Notes: a model not told the origin generated them from the letters alone. 64,000 bases of DNA from Sphingomonadales bacterium (GCA_027488785.1 JAIYAY010000004.1:22310-86309); one strand, 5' to 3'; positions 8,039 through 17,527 are shown, numbered from the stretch's first letter. A program made the numbers and translations.

Positions 8039-9388
8039 ATGGCCATTGAAAAAATCCTTATCGCCAACCGTGGCGAAATTGCGCTGCGCATTCATCGTGC
8101 AGCGCATGAAATGGGGATCAAGACGGTTGCCGTCCATTCCACCGCTGATGCCGATGCCATGCATGTGCGGTTGGCAGATGAGGCGATTTGCATCGGGCCG
8201 CCCTCTGCGACCGACAGCTATTTGAACATTCCGGCGATTATTTCCGCAGCAGAAATTAGCCATGCCGATGCGATTCACCCCGGCTATGGTTTCTTGTCGG
8301 AAAACGCCCAATTTGCCGAAATCGTCGAAAGCCACGGCATTACTTGGATTGGCCCAAAGCCCGAGCATATCCGCACGATGGGCGACAAGGTGGAGGCCAA
8401 GCGGACCGCAGGCGCATTGGGCCTTCCGCTCGTCCCCGGCTCCGACGGCGCGATTGAGGATGTCAATGAAGCCAAAGCGATAGCGCGCGAAATTGGCTAT
8501 CCGGTGATCATCAAGGCGGCGTCGGGCGGCGGCGGACGTGGTATGAAGGTCGTGAACAGCGAAGAAGAGCTTGAGACCCAAATGCAGCAAGCAGGGTCCG
8601 AAGCGAAAGCTGCCTTTGGTGACGCAACGGTCTATCTTGAAAAATATCTCGGTAACCCGCGCCATATTGAATTTCAGGTCTTCGGCGATGGCAATGGCCA
8701 TGCGGTGCATTTGGGCGAGCGCGATTGTTCATTGCAGCGGCGGCACCAAAAGGTATTGGAAGAAGCACCATCCCCCATATTGGCGACGGCCGAACGGGAT
8801 CGCATGGGGAATATCTGCGCCAAGGCGATGGCCGACATGGGCTATCGCGGGGCGGGGACCATCGAGTTTCTGTGGGAAAATGGTGAATTCTATTTCATCG
8901 AAATGAACACACGGTTGCAGGTCGAACATCCTGTTACCGAAATGATTACGGGCATAGACCTTGTGCGCGAACAGATCCGCGTGGCGGAGGGCAAGCCGCT
9001 CTCGTTCAAACAAGAGGATGTGACCTTCACCGGCCATGCCGTGGAATGCCGGATTAATGCCGAAGATCCGCGCACGTTCATGCCCTCCCCTGGCACCGTC
9101 AGCTGGTATCATCCGCCTGGCGGCCTCTATGTCCGTGTCGATAGCGGGCTCTATCATGGCTATAAAGTCCCGCCAAATTATGACAGCATGATCGCAAAGT
9201 TGATCGTTTATGGTCAGACGCGTGAAGGATGCCTGATGCGTTTGCGGCGGGCGCTCGGCGAATTTGTGATTGAGGGCATGAAGACCACTATTCCGTTGCA
9301 TCAACGGCTGTTGGAAGAGCCTGATTTCCAGAACGGTAATTACACTATCAAATGGCTTGAAGAATGGCTGGCGAAGGACGCGGAATAA
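8039..9388 (+). CDS. accC: Biotin carboxylase of acetyl-CoA carboxylase
   Basis: Uses ATP and bicarbonate to carboxylate biotin on AccB. The 449 residues are the normal length. Domains in order: biotin carboxylase N-terminal domain ([21 protein letters not shown]), ATP-grasp with the glycine loop [14 protein letters not shown] near 160, catalytic region [17 protein letters not shown] near 285-300, and the C-terminal domain with [10 protein letters not shown]. It runs 25 bp into the next gene, an unusually long overlap. Confidence 0.97.
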   Translation: MAIEKILIANRGEIALRIHRAAHEMGIKTVAVHSTADADAMHVRLADEAICIGPPSATDSYLNIPAIISAAEISHADAIHPGYGFLSENAQFAEIVESHGITWIGPKPEHIRTMGDKVEAKRTAGALGLPLVPGSDGAIEDVNEAKAIAREIGYPVIIKAASGGGGRGMKVVNSEEELETQMQQAGSEAKAAFGDATVYLEKYLGNPRHIEFQVFGDGNGHAVHLGERDCSLQRRHQKVLEEAPSPILATAERDRMGNICAKAMADMGYRGAGTIEFLWENGEFYFIEMNTRLQVEHPVTEMITGIDLVREQIRVAEGKPLSFKQEDVTFTGHAVECRINAEDPRTFMPSPGTVSWYHPPGGLYVRVDSGLYHGYKVPPNYDSMIAKLIVYGQTREGCLMRLRRALGEFVIEGMKTTIPLHQRLLEEPDFQNGNYTIKWLEEWLAKDAE

Positions 9389-10077
9389 CCCTTTCCCGCC
9401 GTACGGTGGCCTTTGGGCTGGCGGCTCTGCCGTTGGTCGGCTGCGCGCCTGTAGGGCCCGATCGTGATGTGTTGTTTATTCCTGCGGACAAGGCTGCTGC
9501 GCTCAAGCCCGATGATCCCAAAAGATTATTGGAACTGATAAAGCTCGACCCGACGATCCGGCTCGATATGCGTTATGCGACCGCCAATAATTTTACGGGC
9601 CGTGTTTTATATGACGAAGCCCGCGCGTTTTTGGCGGCCCCGGCGGCACAAGCGGTTGCGCGCGCCAGCAAGGCCGCTTTAGCCGATGGCTTTGGCCTAA
9701 CGATTTACGATGCCTATCGCCCTTGGCGAATTACCAAAAAGCTTTGGGATGCAACGCCGGTTGGCCCGAAAAAAGAATATGTCGCCAACCCCAAACGCGG
9801 GTCAAAGCATAATCGTGGCTGCGCGGTCGACCTGACTTTGCATGATTTGCAGACCGGACAGCTTGTCGAAATGCCGACCGAGTTTGATGATTTTTCGGAA
9901 AAAGCGCACCGGGATTATGCGGGCGCATCTGCAGCGGCCATTGCCAACCGGGCGCGGCTGGCACGCTATTTGGAGGCAGAGGGTTTCGTCGGCCTGTCCA
10001 ACGAATGGTGGCATTTTGATTTTACCGGGTGGGAGCAGTTCCCGGTTATGGATATTCCATTTAACAAGATCGCTTAA
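9364..10077 (+). CDS. D-Ala-D-Ala dipeptidase (VanX-type, M15D) lipoprotein
   Basis: Zinc dipeptidase of the VanX/DdpX type, which cleaves D-Ala-D-Ala or related dipeptides. Of 237 residues the first 27 look like a twin-arginine lipoprotein signal ([17 protein letters not shown], lipobox Cys 27), so it is probably anchored facing the periplasm. Metal ligands and catalytic groups are present: Arg in DAYRPW (119), His 149 and Asp 156 in [11 protein letters not shown], and Glu 214 and His 217 in NEWWHFDF. The start at 9364 lies inside accC in another frame; no later start keeps the twin-Arg signal. A periplasmic VanX-type enzyme more likely serves in using released dipeptide than in vancomycin resistance; no vanHA genes are nearby. 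Confidence 0.88.
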   Translation: MAGEGRGITLSRRTVAFGLAALPLVGCAPVGPDRDVLFIPADKAAALKPDDPKRLLELIKLDPTIRLDMRYATANNFTGRVLYDEARAFLAAPAAQAVARASKAALADGFGLTIYDAYRPWRITKKLWDATPVGPKKEYVANPKRGSKHNRGCAVDLTLHDLQTGQLVEMPTEFDDFSEKAHRDYAGASAAAIANRARLARYLEAEGFVGLSNEWWHFDFTGWEQFPVMDIPFNKIA

Positions 10078-10201
10078 CGCACCCGTTCATCAAAATACTT
10101 CCTTTCATGAACATGTATAGGCAGTTCAGTTTCGCTTCAGAAAAATAAGTGCACATAAGGTCTAACGCAGACGCATGGTGCCTCTGCCATGGGGACCTGC
10201 C

Positions 10202-10984
10202 ATGAAAAAATATATGTTGATGACTTTGGCGACGGCGCTGTCACCAGTTGCGGCGCATGCTGCTCCGGACGCACCCGTTCGCGCTGACGTGATGGTTGAA
10301 GACTTCGCCGATTTTCAGCGCGAAGAAAAACGCGCAGAACGGCAACAAAACCGGCCGCAAAACCGGCCGCAGCGCGCGCAGTCCTTGCAAGAGCCCGACC
10401 AAGTAGCAGAAATCGTAAATCGCGCCGCGCCGCAGCGTGATGGCGCGCGCACTGAACGCCGTGAAGCGCGCCAAGACGGCCGTTATTATGATCGCAACCG
10501 TGATGGTGACCTTGACCGCCGCTGGGATCGTAATCGCGATGGCAATCTGGACCGGAATTGGGATCGGAACCGGGATGGCCGGCTCGACCGCCGTTGGGAC
10601 CGCAATGATGATGAACGCATTGACCGTCGTTATGACCGGAACCGGGATGGCCGCTTGGATCGGAACCAAATCGGCCGCTGGACCCACAACTGGCGCAATG
10701 ACAATCGCTATAACTGGCGCAAATACCGTGAGCAGAACCGAAACTATTTCCGCCCCGGTCGTTATTATGCGCCGTATCGTGACCGCACCTATCGCGGCAT
10801 TTCCATCGGCTTTTCTTTAGGCGCGGCCTTTTTTGGCCCGCGTTACTGGATCAACGATCCATGGCAGTATCGCTTGCCCGCCGCTTATGGCAGCTACCGT
10901 TGGGTGCGTTATTATGACGATGTCCTTTTGGTCGATGTGCGAAACGGGCATGTGGTTGACGTCATTCGCGACTTTTTCTGGTGA
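10202..10984 (+). CDS. Exported RcnB-like protein with five acidic 12-residue repeats
   Basis: Exported protein of 260 residues (signal MKKYMLMTLATALSPVAAHA). After an Arg/Gln-rich stretch come five consecutive 12-residue units (residues 97-156) of the form DRNRDGxLDRxW; the D-x-N-x-D-G-x-L-D spacing resembles an EF-hand or thrombospondin-3 calcium loop. The C-terminus (GFSLGAAFFGPRYWINDPWQYRLP... WVRYYDDVLLVDVRNGHVVDVI) is of the RcnB type, a periplasmic family first linked to nickel and cobalt homeostasis. The fourth unit lacks the Gly (DDE for RDG). I use the ATG at 10202, preceded by GGGGA, instead of the in-frame GTG at 10175. Metal binding is inferred. Confidence 0.82.
   Translation: MKKYMLMTLATALSPVAAHAAPDAPVRADVMVEDFADFQREEKRAERQQNRPQNRPQRAQSLQEPDQVAEIVNRAAPQRDGARTERREARQDGRYYDRNRDGDLDRRWDRNRDGNLDRNWDRNRDGRLDRRWDRNDDERIDRRYDRNRDGRLDRNQIGRWTHNWRNDNRYNWRKYREQNRNYFRPGRYYAPYRDRTYRGISIGFSLGAAFFGPRYWINDPWQYRLPAAYGSYRWVRYYDDVLLVDVRNGHVVDVIRDFFW
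10490..10669 (+). repeat. Coding tandem repeat, 5 x 36 bp
   Basis: Five in-frame 36-bp units starting at 10490, 10526, 10562, 10598 and 10634 encode the DRNRDGxLDRxW repeats. Third-position differences between units show selection on the protein and not recent DNA duplication; unit 4 is the most diverged. Copy number could differ between strains. Confidence 0.9.
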
Positions 10985-11002
10985 GCGCGTAAAAATTAAA
11001 GG

Positions 11003-11030
11003 GCCCGGACACCATCGTCCGGGCTTTTTT
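11003..11030 (+). terminator. Intrinsic terminator after the RcnB-like gene
   Basis: GCCCGGAC (11003-11010), 6-nt loop, GTCCGGGC (11017-11024), then six T. A textbook intrinsic terminator 18 bp after the stop codon. Confidence 0.92.
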
Positions 11031-11090
11031 GCTTGTAACCTTGGTCCAAGCTGACCAAACTCTCCCCCATTAACAGGGGGAGAGGTTCTG

Positions 11091-12359
11091 ATGTTACGTT
11101 GTCTTTTTCTTGCAAGCGCCGCTGTATTCTTGGCCACGCCCGCGTCCGCCGCGACGCAAGCCATTATTGTTGGTAACCTCATCCCCGATGCCGCCACCGG
11201 CCCCACGGGGCCAGCCGTCATCTTGGTCGAAGACGGGCGGATCAAAGACATCGCCAAGGGCATCAATAATCCATTTCAGGCGGACACTGTGGTCGACCTA
11301 TCGACCAAGACCTTGGTCCCCGGGCTCATTGACCTCCATGTCCATTTAACCGGCGACCCTGGCGATGATTATCGCGACGAGGCGGTGAACCCCGATGAAT
11401 GGGGCGTGGTCATGGGCGTGAAGAATGCCGCGTTGACGGTCAAGGCTGGCTTCACCACTGTGCGTGAGGCGGGCTCTGCGCAGAATACCGCTTTTGTCCT
11501 GCGCCGCGGCACAGCAGAAGGCCGCATCATTGGCCCGCGTATCATCGCGGCGGGGCCAGCTTTGTCCATCGTTGGCGGCCATGGCGATGTGTCCGGCTTC
11601 CGCAATGACGTCATTGCTACATTGGAAACGGGCTATACCTGCACAGGGCCAATCGAATGCGCCGAAAAAGTTCGTAAATCCTCGCGCGCGGGTGCGGATG
11701 TCATCAAAATAACCGCGACCGGTGGCGTCTTGTCGCAACAGGGCCGCGGACTGGAGGCGCATTTCACCAGCGAGGAAATGCTGTCCATCACCAACACTGC
11801 CCACTCGCTTGGCCTAAAGGTCATGGCCCATGCCCATGGTGCGCGCGGTATTGAAGCAGCATCCGCCGCGGGCATAGATTCCATCGAACATGGCACATTT
11901 GCCGATGAGGCGGCGTTGAAGATGATGAAGGCCAAGGGCACTGCCTTGGTGCCAACGTTGATGGCGCTGGAGGGCGTGCGCGCCCGTCTGGGCAAGGGCA
12001 TTTATACCCCAACGGTTGAGGTCAAGGCCAAGCAAGCCGTTGAGGCCGCTGGCCGCCAGGTCCGGCGTGCAAAGGCCATGGGCGTCACCGTCGCCTTTGG
12101 CACCGATGCGGGCGTATTTGAGCATGGCCGCAATGGGAGCGAATTTGCCTTGCTAGTGAACGCCGGCATGACCCCGACCGAGGCATTGGCCAGCGCCACC
12201 AGCGTGGCCGCCAAAACGCTTGGGCTGGAAAATGAAATCGGGCGGATTGCAGTGGGCTATTCCGCTGATCTGGTCGCGGTGAACGAAAATCCCCTGACCA
12301 ATATTCGCACCCTCGAAAAGGCCGAATGGGTCATGGTAAGAGGGCGCATCATTCCGTGA
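11091..12359 (+). CDS. Exported metal-dependent amidohydrolase
   Basis: Secreted member of the amidohydrolase superfamily, closest in style to imidazolonepropionase/Xaa-Pro dipeptidase-like enzymes that cleave C-terminal residues from small peptides. Signal peptide MLRCLFLASAAVFLATPASA, then the binuclear metal site: HVH at 83-85, the Lys in VIKITATGGV near 206 that would be carboxylated, His in MAHAHG and IEHG, and Asp in FGTDAGVF near 340. The last 50 residues form the small beta domain (GYSADLVAVNENPL). Length 422 is normal. AGAGG precedes the ATG. Its neighbours are other peptidase-like exported proteins, so dipeptide scavenging is likely; the substrate is not known. Confidence 0.88.
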   Translation: MLRCLFLASAAVFLATPASAATQAIIVGNLIPDAATGPTGPAVILVEDGRIKDIAKGINNPFQADTVVDLSTKTLVPGLIDLHVHLTGDPGDDYRDEAVNPDEWGVVMGVKNAALTVKAGFTTVREAGSAQNTAFVLRRGTAEGRIIGPRIIAAGPALSIVGGHGDVSGFRNDVIATLETGYTCTGPIECAEKVRKSSRAGADVIKITATGGVLSQQGRGLEAHFTSEEMLSITNTAHSLGLKVMAHAHGARGIEAASAAGIDSIEHGTFADEAALKMMKAKGTALVPTLMALEGVRARLGKGIYTPTVEVKAKQAVEAAGRQVRRAKAMGVTVAFGTDAGVFEHGRNGSEFALLVNAGMTPTEALASATSVAAKTLGLENEIGRIAVGYSADLVAVNENPLTNIRTLEKAEWVMVRGRIIP

Positions 12360-12371
12360 TTCGGTGATCCC

Positions 12372-13082
12372 ATGACCACAGATACGCAAGCCAAAGAGTT
12401 TGACCCCAATAATGATCCCACCAAGCTGGCGCGGATCGGCGCGCATGTCACCAAAAGGTTGAATGCCAATCCGCTGGTGCAGCAGGTCGAACATCCCGAT
12501 GCGCAATTATATCTCTATCAAGGGTTTTTAAGTGCCAAAGACTGCAAGACATTGATTGCGAAAATTGATGCCGATGCCGTGCCTTCCACGCTGTACAAAG
12601 GCACCGAGCAAGCGGGTTTCCGCACCAGTTACAGTTGCCACCTCAACCGGTGGGACGCGTTCATCGCCAAAATCGAAGCGCGGATGAGCGATGTTTTGGG
12701 CATCGACAATGATTTTGCCGAAACCATGCAGGGGCAGCGGTACCAAGTCGGCCAAGAGTTTAAGGCGCATCACGATTTTTTCCACCCAAGCCAAAGCTAT
12801 TGGGCGCAGGAAGGCCCGGGCGGCGGTCAGCGCAGTTGGACGGCCATGATCTTCCTAAACGAACCCAAAGAGGGCGGCGCGACCGAATTTCCGCATCTTG
12901 GCCTTGGAATTCGTCCGCAGGCCGGAATGATGCTGATGTGGAATAATGCGCAGCCGAACGGGACGCTCAACTATAAAACCCTGCATACCGGCACGCCGGT
13001 CACACGCGGGGTGAAGCACATCATCACCAAATGGTACCGGCAAAATAACTGGCTGGAGCTTACGAGCGCCAAGGCGTCTTGA
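12372..13082 (+). CDS. 2-oxoglutarate/Fe(II) oxygenase, prolyl 4-hydroxylase-like
   Basis: Cytosolic non-heme iron hydroxylase of 236 residues. The C-terminal 2OG-Fe(II) domain has the iron ligands His 133 and Asp 135 (KAHHDFFHPS) and a distal His near 205 (KTLHTGTPVT), followed by the Lys in GVKHIITKWYRQ that would bind 2-oxoglutarate. The order YQVGQEFKAHHD ... WTAMIFLNEPKEGGATEFP is that of bacterial P4H-type proteins. It lies 12 bp after the amidohydrolase and may be in its operon. The protein substrate is unknown. Confidence 0.88.
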   Translation: MTTDTQAKEFDPNNDPTKLARIGAHVTKRLNANPLVQQVEHPDAQLYLYQGFLSAKDCKTLIAKIDADAVPSTLYKGTEQAGFRTSYSCHLNRWDAFIAKIEARMSDVLGIDNDFAETMQGQRYQVGQEFKAHHDFFHPSQSYWAQEGPGGGQRSWTAMIFLNEPKEGGATEFPHLGLGIRPQAGMMLMWNNAQPNGTLNYKTLHTGTPVTRGVKHIITKWYRQNNWLELTSAKAS

Positions 13083-13234
13083 AAGGCATCGCAGTTCGCT
13101 TGCCACGCGTTTATTGTCGTCTGTCGAAACCATATTGCGCTTGGCCGTCATGACGCCGAAAGTCTTTGCCAATCACACAGCCCAATTTATGCCCATTCTA
13201 GAAATTTGTTGAAAATCCATCCGGAGATTTATCC

Positions 13235-15040
13235 ATGAAAATGAAGCACCATATCCTTCTTCTCGCCAGCGCTGCCTTGCTGTCGCCGTTCGCCGCGCAG
13301 GCGCAAACCACCGCGGCGGAAGCCGCCGCAACCGAAAGCCAGAAATTGTCGGCATTATTTGCCGCCGATGATGAGGCAAGCCTGCAGCGTAACCCGCTGA
13401 ACGCCATGTTCCGGGGCGACATGCGCTATGCCGACCGTTTTGGTGACTTCATCAGCGATGCCTATTTCGCCAATGAACGCAAAGCCGCCGAAGCCAATTT
13501 GGAGGCGCTGAAATCCATCGACCGTAGCCAGCTAAACGCGACGGACAAAATCGCTTATGACGTGTTCAAGCAAAACCAGACTGATGCGCTCAAGGGCTTG
13601 TCCAAAGAAATTATGGACCTGACCGTTGTCCGTCCGCTCAATCACTTTTTTGGCTTTCACACTTTCTACCCGACCTTCGCCAGCGGACAGGGCGCAGCGC
13701 CGTTCAAGACGGTGCAGGATTATGACAATAACCTGAAACGGCATAAGGAGTTTATCGTGCTCATGGATCGGTCGATTGACCGCTTCCGTCAGGGCATGGC
13801 CTCGGGCGTGTTCGAAACGAAAATGACGATCACGAACGTCGTCGATCAATTGAATACGCAGCTCGCGCAAAAGACCGAAGAATCGCCTTATTATGGTCCA
13901 GTCTTGAAATTCCCCGAAGGTTTCAGCGATGCCGACAAGGCGCGCCTGACGGCCGAATATCGCGACATCATCGAAAACGGCCTATATCCCGCCAATGCCC
14001 GCCTGCGCGATTTCCTGCGCGACAGCTATTTGCCCTTGGCGCGGGAGCAAGTTGGCCTTTCGGCAATGAAGGGCGGCGAAGGCCTGTATCAATATATGAT
14101 CGAGCAAACGACGACATTGCCGTTGAAGGCCGACGAAATCCACAATCTTGGATTGTCCGAAGTCGCGCGGATCACAGCGGGTATGGAGGCAATCCGCAAA
14201 GAAGTCGGGTTCAAAGGCACTTTGCCCGAATTTTTTGAACATTTGCGCTCGGATCCAAAGTTCAAGCTCAGCAGCCGTGAGGCGTTGACGCAGGGTTATT
14301 ATGACATTGGCAAAATTGTTGATTCAAAGATTTCGACGCAGTTCAAATATCTTCCCAAGGCCCCGCTTGAAATTAAACCTTATGAAGAATTCCGCGAAAA
14401 ATACGAAGCTGGCGGCAGCTATCAGCCCGGCACGCCCGATGGTTCACGTCCCGGCACATTTTATTTCAACGCCTATGACCTGCCAAGCCGCACGACCCCC
14501 GGCATGACCACACTTTATTTGCACGAAGGTGCGCCTGGACACCATTTCCAGATCAGCATCGCGCAGGAAAATGAAAAATTGCCTGCCTTCATGCGCTTTG
14601 GCGGCAACACCGCTTATGTGGAGGGCTGGGCACTATATTCGGAAACCTTGGGCTATGACATGGGCCTGTTCAAAGACCCGTATCAACGTTTCGGCACCTT
14701 GTCGGACGAAATGCTGCGCGCCATGCGCCTCGTCGTTGACACGGGCCTGCACAGCAAGGGTTGGACGCGCGAACAGGCCATCGACTATATGCTCGCCAAC
14801 AGCGACATGGGCAAAACCGACGCAACCGCCGAAGTGGAACGCTATATCGCTATTCCAACGCAAGCCTTGGCGTATAAAATCGGTGCGCTGACGATCATGC
14901 GTCTGAAGGACAAGGCCAAGACGCAATTGGGCAAAAAATTCGACGTGCGCGAATTTCATAATCAGGTTTTGAACACGGGTGCCTTGCCGTTGACAGTTCT
15001 TGAAAAGAAAATCGACGATTGGATTGCAGCGTCGAAATAA
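13235..15040 (+). CDS. DUF885 family exported metallopeptidase-like protein
   Basis: 601-residue exported protein; signal peptide MKHHILLLASAALLSPFAAQAQ. The zinc-type motif HEGAPGHHFQ near 430 (H-E-x4-H) with downstream EGWALYSETLG, whose Glu may be the third ligand, is characteristic of DUF885, a family related to thermolysin-like gluzincins. A GGAG sequence sits 8 bases before the ATG. Members are assumed to be peptidases; few have been tested. A perfect 12-bp inverted repeat follows the stop. Confidence 0.88.
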   Translation: MKMKHHILLLASAALLSPFAAQAQTTAAEAAATESQKLSALFAADDEASLQRNPLNAMFRGDMRYADRFGDFISDAYFANERKAAEANLEALKSIDRSQLNATDKIAYDVFKQNQTDALKGLSKEIMDLTVVRPLNHFFGFHTFYPTFASGQGAAPFKTVQDYDNNLKRHKEFIVLMDRSIDRFRQGMASGVFETKMTITNVVDQLNTQLAQKTEESPYYGPVLKFPEGFSDADKARLTAEYRDIIENGLYPANARLRDFLRDSYLPLAREQVGLSAMKGGEGLYQYMIEQTTTLPLKADEIHNLGLSEVARITAGMEAIRKEVGFKGTLPEFFEHLRSDPKFKLSSREALTQGYYDIGKIVDSKISTQFKYLPKAPLEIKPYEEFREKYEAGGSYQPGTPDGSRPGTFYFNAYDLPSRTTPGMTTLYLHEGAPGHHFQISIAQENEKLPAFMRFGGNTAYVEGWALYSETLGYDMGLFKDPYQRFGTLSDEMLRAMRLVVDTGLHSKGWTREQAIDYMLANSDMGKTDATAEVERYIAIPTQALAYKIGALTIMRLKDKAKTQLGKKFDVREFHNQVLNTGALPLTVLEKKIDDWIAASK

Positions 15041-15049
15041 ACGCATAAA

Positions 15050-15077
15050 CTTCCCGGCAAGAATGCTTGCCGGGAAG
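15050..15077 (+). terminator. Perfect 12-bp hairpin after the DUF885 gene
   Basis: CTTCCCGGCAAG (15050-15061), loop AATG, CTTGCCGGGAAG (15066-15077). Very stable, 10 bp after the stop. No T-run follows, so it may work as an mRNA 3' end or a Rho-dependent stop instead of a classical intrinsic terminator. Confidence 0.65.
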
Positions 15078-15144
15078 CTGCGGTCAGGACCACTTGATTG
15101 GTGTGGCACGTTCATATAGCTCCTCGGTCAGGGGAGAGTTAATT

Positions 15145-16032
15145 ATGACAAGTTTTGCCGCCAGCCTTGCTGGCTTTGTGCTGCGCACCACCGGCTATTA
15201 TCGCCGGATGTTCAGCGGTGGTCCGCAATTTGAAAAGAATATTGCAAAAATCCGTTCGGGGCCCTTGCCATCGCCCAAGGCGCATGCCGACGTCGATATC
15301 CGAAACAGCGAATTTCAGGGCCGCCCTGTCTGGCACCTTGCACCAAAAAATGCCGCGCCAACGGCGCATATCTTATTCTGGCATGGCGGCGGCTATGTCT
15401 ATCCTGCAACCGACATCCACTGGAAATTTCTGTCGCGCATGGCATCGGTACATGGCTGGTCTATTACTGCGCCGCTCTATCCGCTCGCGCCGGAAAATAC
15501 GGCGGACCATATCACCAATTGGGCGATGGAGTATTACAAAGCCTATCTGGCGGAGATGGGGGACACTGCCTTTGTCATGGGCGGCGATTCTGCCGGTGGC
15601 GGCCTGACTGCTGCATTGGCGCACATGGCGCGCGACAAGGGGCATAGTTTGCCCGCCAGTCTCTTGCTCATCTGCCCATGGCTCAACCTTGACCCATCCC
15701 ATCCCGACCAACTGAAAACAGAACCCCGCGATGGCATATTGACCATCGGCGGGATTACCGCAGGCGGCGTGCTATATGCGGGCGACTTGCCGCGCACCGA
15801 CCCAAGATGCAGCCCGATTTTCGGCAATTGGGAAGGCTTACCGCCGATCCTCGCTTTTGGGGGCGGTGACGACATATTGGTCACGGACGCGCGGGCATTG
15901 AAGGCGAAGCTGCCTTCAGTGGAGCATATCGAGCTTGCCGGCATGCTGCATGATTGGCCGATTTTCAGTTTCAGTGAATCGCGCAAAGCGCAGGCAAAAA
16001 TGGCCAATTTTGTCACGCCAGCAGTGGCATGA
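15145..16032 (+). CDS. Alpha/beta hydrolase, hormone-sensitive-lipase-type esterase
   Basis: Esterase of the HSL (family IV) type, 295 residues. The oxyanion-hole motif HGGGYVYPA, nucleophile elbow GGDSAGGGL, Asp in GGGDDILVTDA and His in GMLHDWPIF give a full catalytic set. No signal peptide is evident, so it is probably cytosolic, acting on short acyl esters. The start is the ATG at 15145 with GGGGAG upstream; the longer frame from 15067 lies in the preceding hairpin. Confidence 0.88.
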   Translation: MTSFAASLAGFVLRTTGYYRRMFSGGPQFEKNIAKIRSGPLPSPKAHADVDIRNSEFQGRPVWHLAPKNAAPTAHILFWHGGGYVYPATDIHWKFLSRMASVHGWSITAPLYPLAPENTADHITNWAMEYYKAYLAEMGDTAFVMGGDSAGGGLTAALAHMARDKGHSLPASLLLICPWLNLDPSHPDQLKTEPRDGILTIGGITAGGVLYAGDLPRTDPRCSPIFGNWEGLPPILAFGGGDDILVTDARALKAKLPSVEHIELAGMLHDWPIFSFSESRKAQAKMANFVTPAVA

Positions 16033-16089
16033 CGCATTTGCGTATAGGACAGCCGGGCTTTATGCTTTCTGCATGAACATGGACGCATC

Positions 16090-17013
16090 ATGCCAGCGGT
16101 AAAGGCCGCCAATCCGCGCGACGTTTTCGCCGCAGAGGACTGGCGCGCCATCACCAAATTGTCGCGGTGGCGCGGCATCTGGCTCGTGCTGCATGGTTGG
16201 ATGATTGTCGCCTTCGCAGCCTTTGGTGGCGCGGCGGCATGGGACTATCACTGGCTCGCGGGCATTCTGGTGACGCCTTTGTCGCTTGCCATACTGGGCG
16301 GGCGGCAATTGGGGCTTTCGATCCTGATGCATGATGGCGCACATGGCTTGCTGCATCCCAACCGCAAGGCCAATAACTGGCTGGGTCAATGGCCAACGGG
16401 CGCCGCGACGGGGAGCGACTTGTTCGCCTATCGCGCCTATCATTTGACGCACCATAAATTTACGCAGCAGGCCGAGGACCCTGACCTATCTCTGTCCGCC
16501 CCCTTCCCCACCAACCGCGATAGCCTGCGCCGCAAATTCATCCGCGATCTGACGGGACAGACATTTTACAAACAACGCCGTGCACAATTTGCGGCCGCTT
16601 TACGCGGGGCAAATACCACCGCGCCCACGGTGGGTCGGTTCTTAATCTTGCAAGCCATATTGCTGACGATATCTTTGCTCGTCTGGGGCTGGACGCCATT
16701 CCTGCTTTGGCTGGCGGCGCTTGCCACGACATTTCAATTATTCCTGCGGATCCGCAACATCGCCGAACATGCCTGCACGCCTACGGGTAGCGGTGATCCA
16801 TTCACCCATGCGCGAACCACTTATGCCGGCCTTATCGCCCGTGCGACCGTCGCGCCTTATTGGGTCAATTATCACAGCGAGCATCATCTGTTCATGGGGG
16901 TGCCCTGCTACCATCTGGCGGCGACCCATCGCTTGCTGGGAAGCGCAGGCTATCATCCGAAGATGACTTTATCACCCCATTATCGCGACGTTTTGGCGCA
17001 GGTTGTCAACTGA
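16090..17013 (+). CDS. Membrane fatty acid desaturase family protein
   Basis: Integral membrane di-iron oxygenase with the three histidine boxes of the family: HDGAHG near 80, YHLTHHKFT near 118, and NYHSEHHLFMGVPCYHL near 262. Hydrophobic pairs lie around 30-75 and 175-215. The 307-residue size and box spacing fit acyl-lipid desaturases; related hydroxylases and ketolases share the boxes, so the exact reaction is open. Its last 8 bp overlap the end of the convergent DUF1003 gene. Confidence 0.85.
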   Translation: MPAVKAANPRDVFAAEDWRAITKLSRWRGIWLVLHGWMIVAFAAFGGAAAWDYHWLAGILVTPLSLAILGGRQLGLSILMHDGAHGLLHPNRKANNWLGQWPTGAATGSDLFAYRAYHLTHHKFTQQAEDPDLSLSAPFPTNRDSLRRKFIRDLTGQTFYKQRRAQFAAALRGANTTAPTVGRFLILQAILLTISLLVWGWTPFLLWLAALATTFQLFLRIRNIAEHACTPTGSGDPFTHARTTYAGLIARATVAPYWVNYHSEHHLFMGVPCYHLAATHRLLGSAGYHPKMTLSPHYRDVLAQVVN

Positions 17014-17527
17014 CGGGGGACGCGCCAGCGTTCTCGCGCTTGATAATCTCCAGAAGGGCATCGATTTTTGCGTGCAACCGCATGATTTCCAGTTCAGCCC
17101 GCAAATTGACTTCATAATCATGCGCTGCGGCGATCCGGTCTTTGGCTGACTGGCGATTTTGGCTCATCATGATGATCGGCGCTTGAATCGCCGCAACCGT
17201 TGACAGCATCAGGTTCAGAAAGATGAACGGATAGGGGTCAAATGCCTTCCCAAATTGGCCCATGATCCCGGAGTTTAACAGCATCCAGCACAGCAACACG
17301 GCGGCAAAGACCATGATGAATTTCCATGATCCGCCTACCGCCGCAACCTTGTCCGACAGGCGCTCGCCAAAAGTCGCCTGTTCGTCGACAATATCACCAA
17401 CATCACGGCTGGTGCGCTGCACATGGTGAATATGATGCAGCACCTTGGCCTCTTCGGCCTCCAATTGGTCCAGTGATTTTCCCAGGAGATCAATCGCCAG
17501 CTTTTCGACGGACGGCAGTTCTTTCAT
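17006..17527 (-). CDS. DUF1003 family membrane protein
   Basis: 173 residues with two membrane helices (about 70-88 and 98-120: FIMVFAAVLLCWMLLNSG and FIFLNLMLSTVAAIQAPIIMMS), an N-terminal charged region with HHIHHVQRTSRDV, and a C-terminal coiled helix (AHDYEVNLRAELEIMRLHAKIDALLE). The pattern SQNRQSAKDRIAAAHDYEVN after the second helix is typical of DUF1003. Function unknown. It is separated from lysS, upstream on the same strand, by 44 bp. Confidence 0.88.
   Translation of the reverse strand: MKELPSVEKLAIDLLGKSLDQLEAEEAKVLHHIHHVQRTSRDVGDIVDEQATFGERLSDKVAAVGGSWKFIMVFAAVLLCWMLLNSGIMGQFGKAFDPYPFIFLNLMLSTVAAIQAPIIMMSQNRQSAKDRIAAAHDYEVNLRAELEIMRLHAKIDALLEIIKRENAGASPVS

Noticed and set aside
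7883..8710. 275-codon antisense frame over accB-accC
   Set aside because: Same type of shadow; covers two well-supported genes.
9364..10077. Vancomycin resistance determinant
   Set aside because: VanX-type fold alone; no ligase or dehydrogenase partners, and Gram-negative cells are naturally insensitive. A cell-wall recycling role is more likely.
10490..10669. 36-bp repeats as a CRISPR-like array
   Set aside because: Units are contiguous without spacers, in frame, and encode the DRNRDG repeats of an exported protein.
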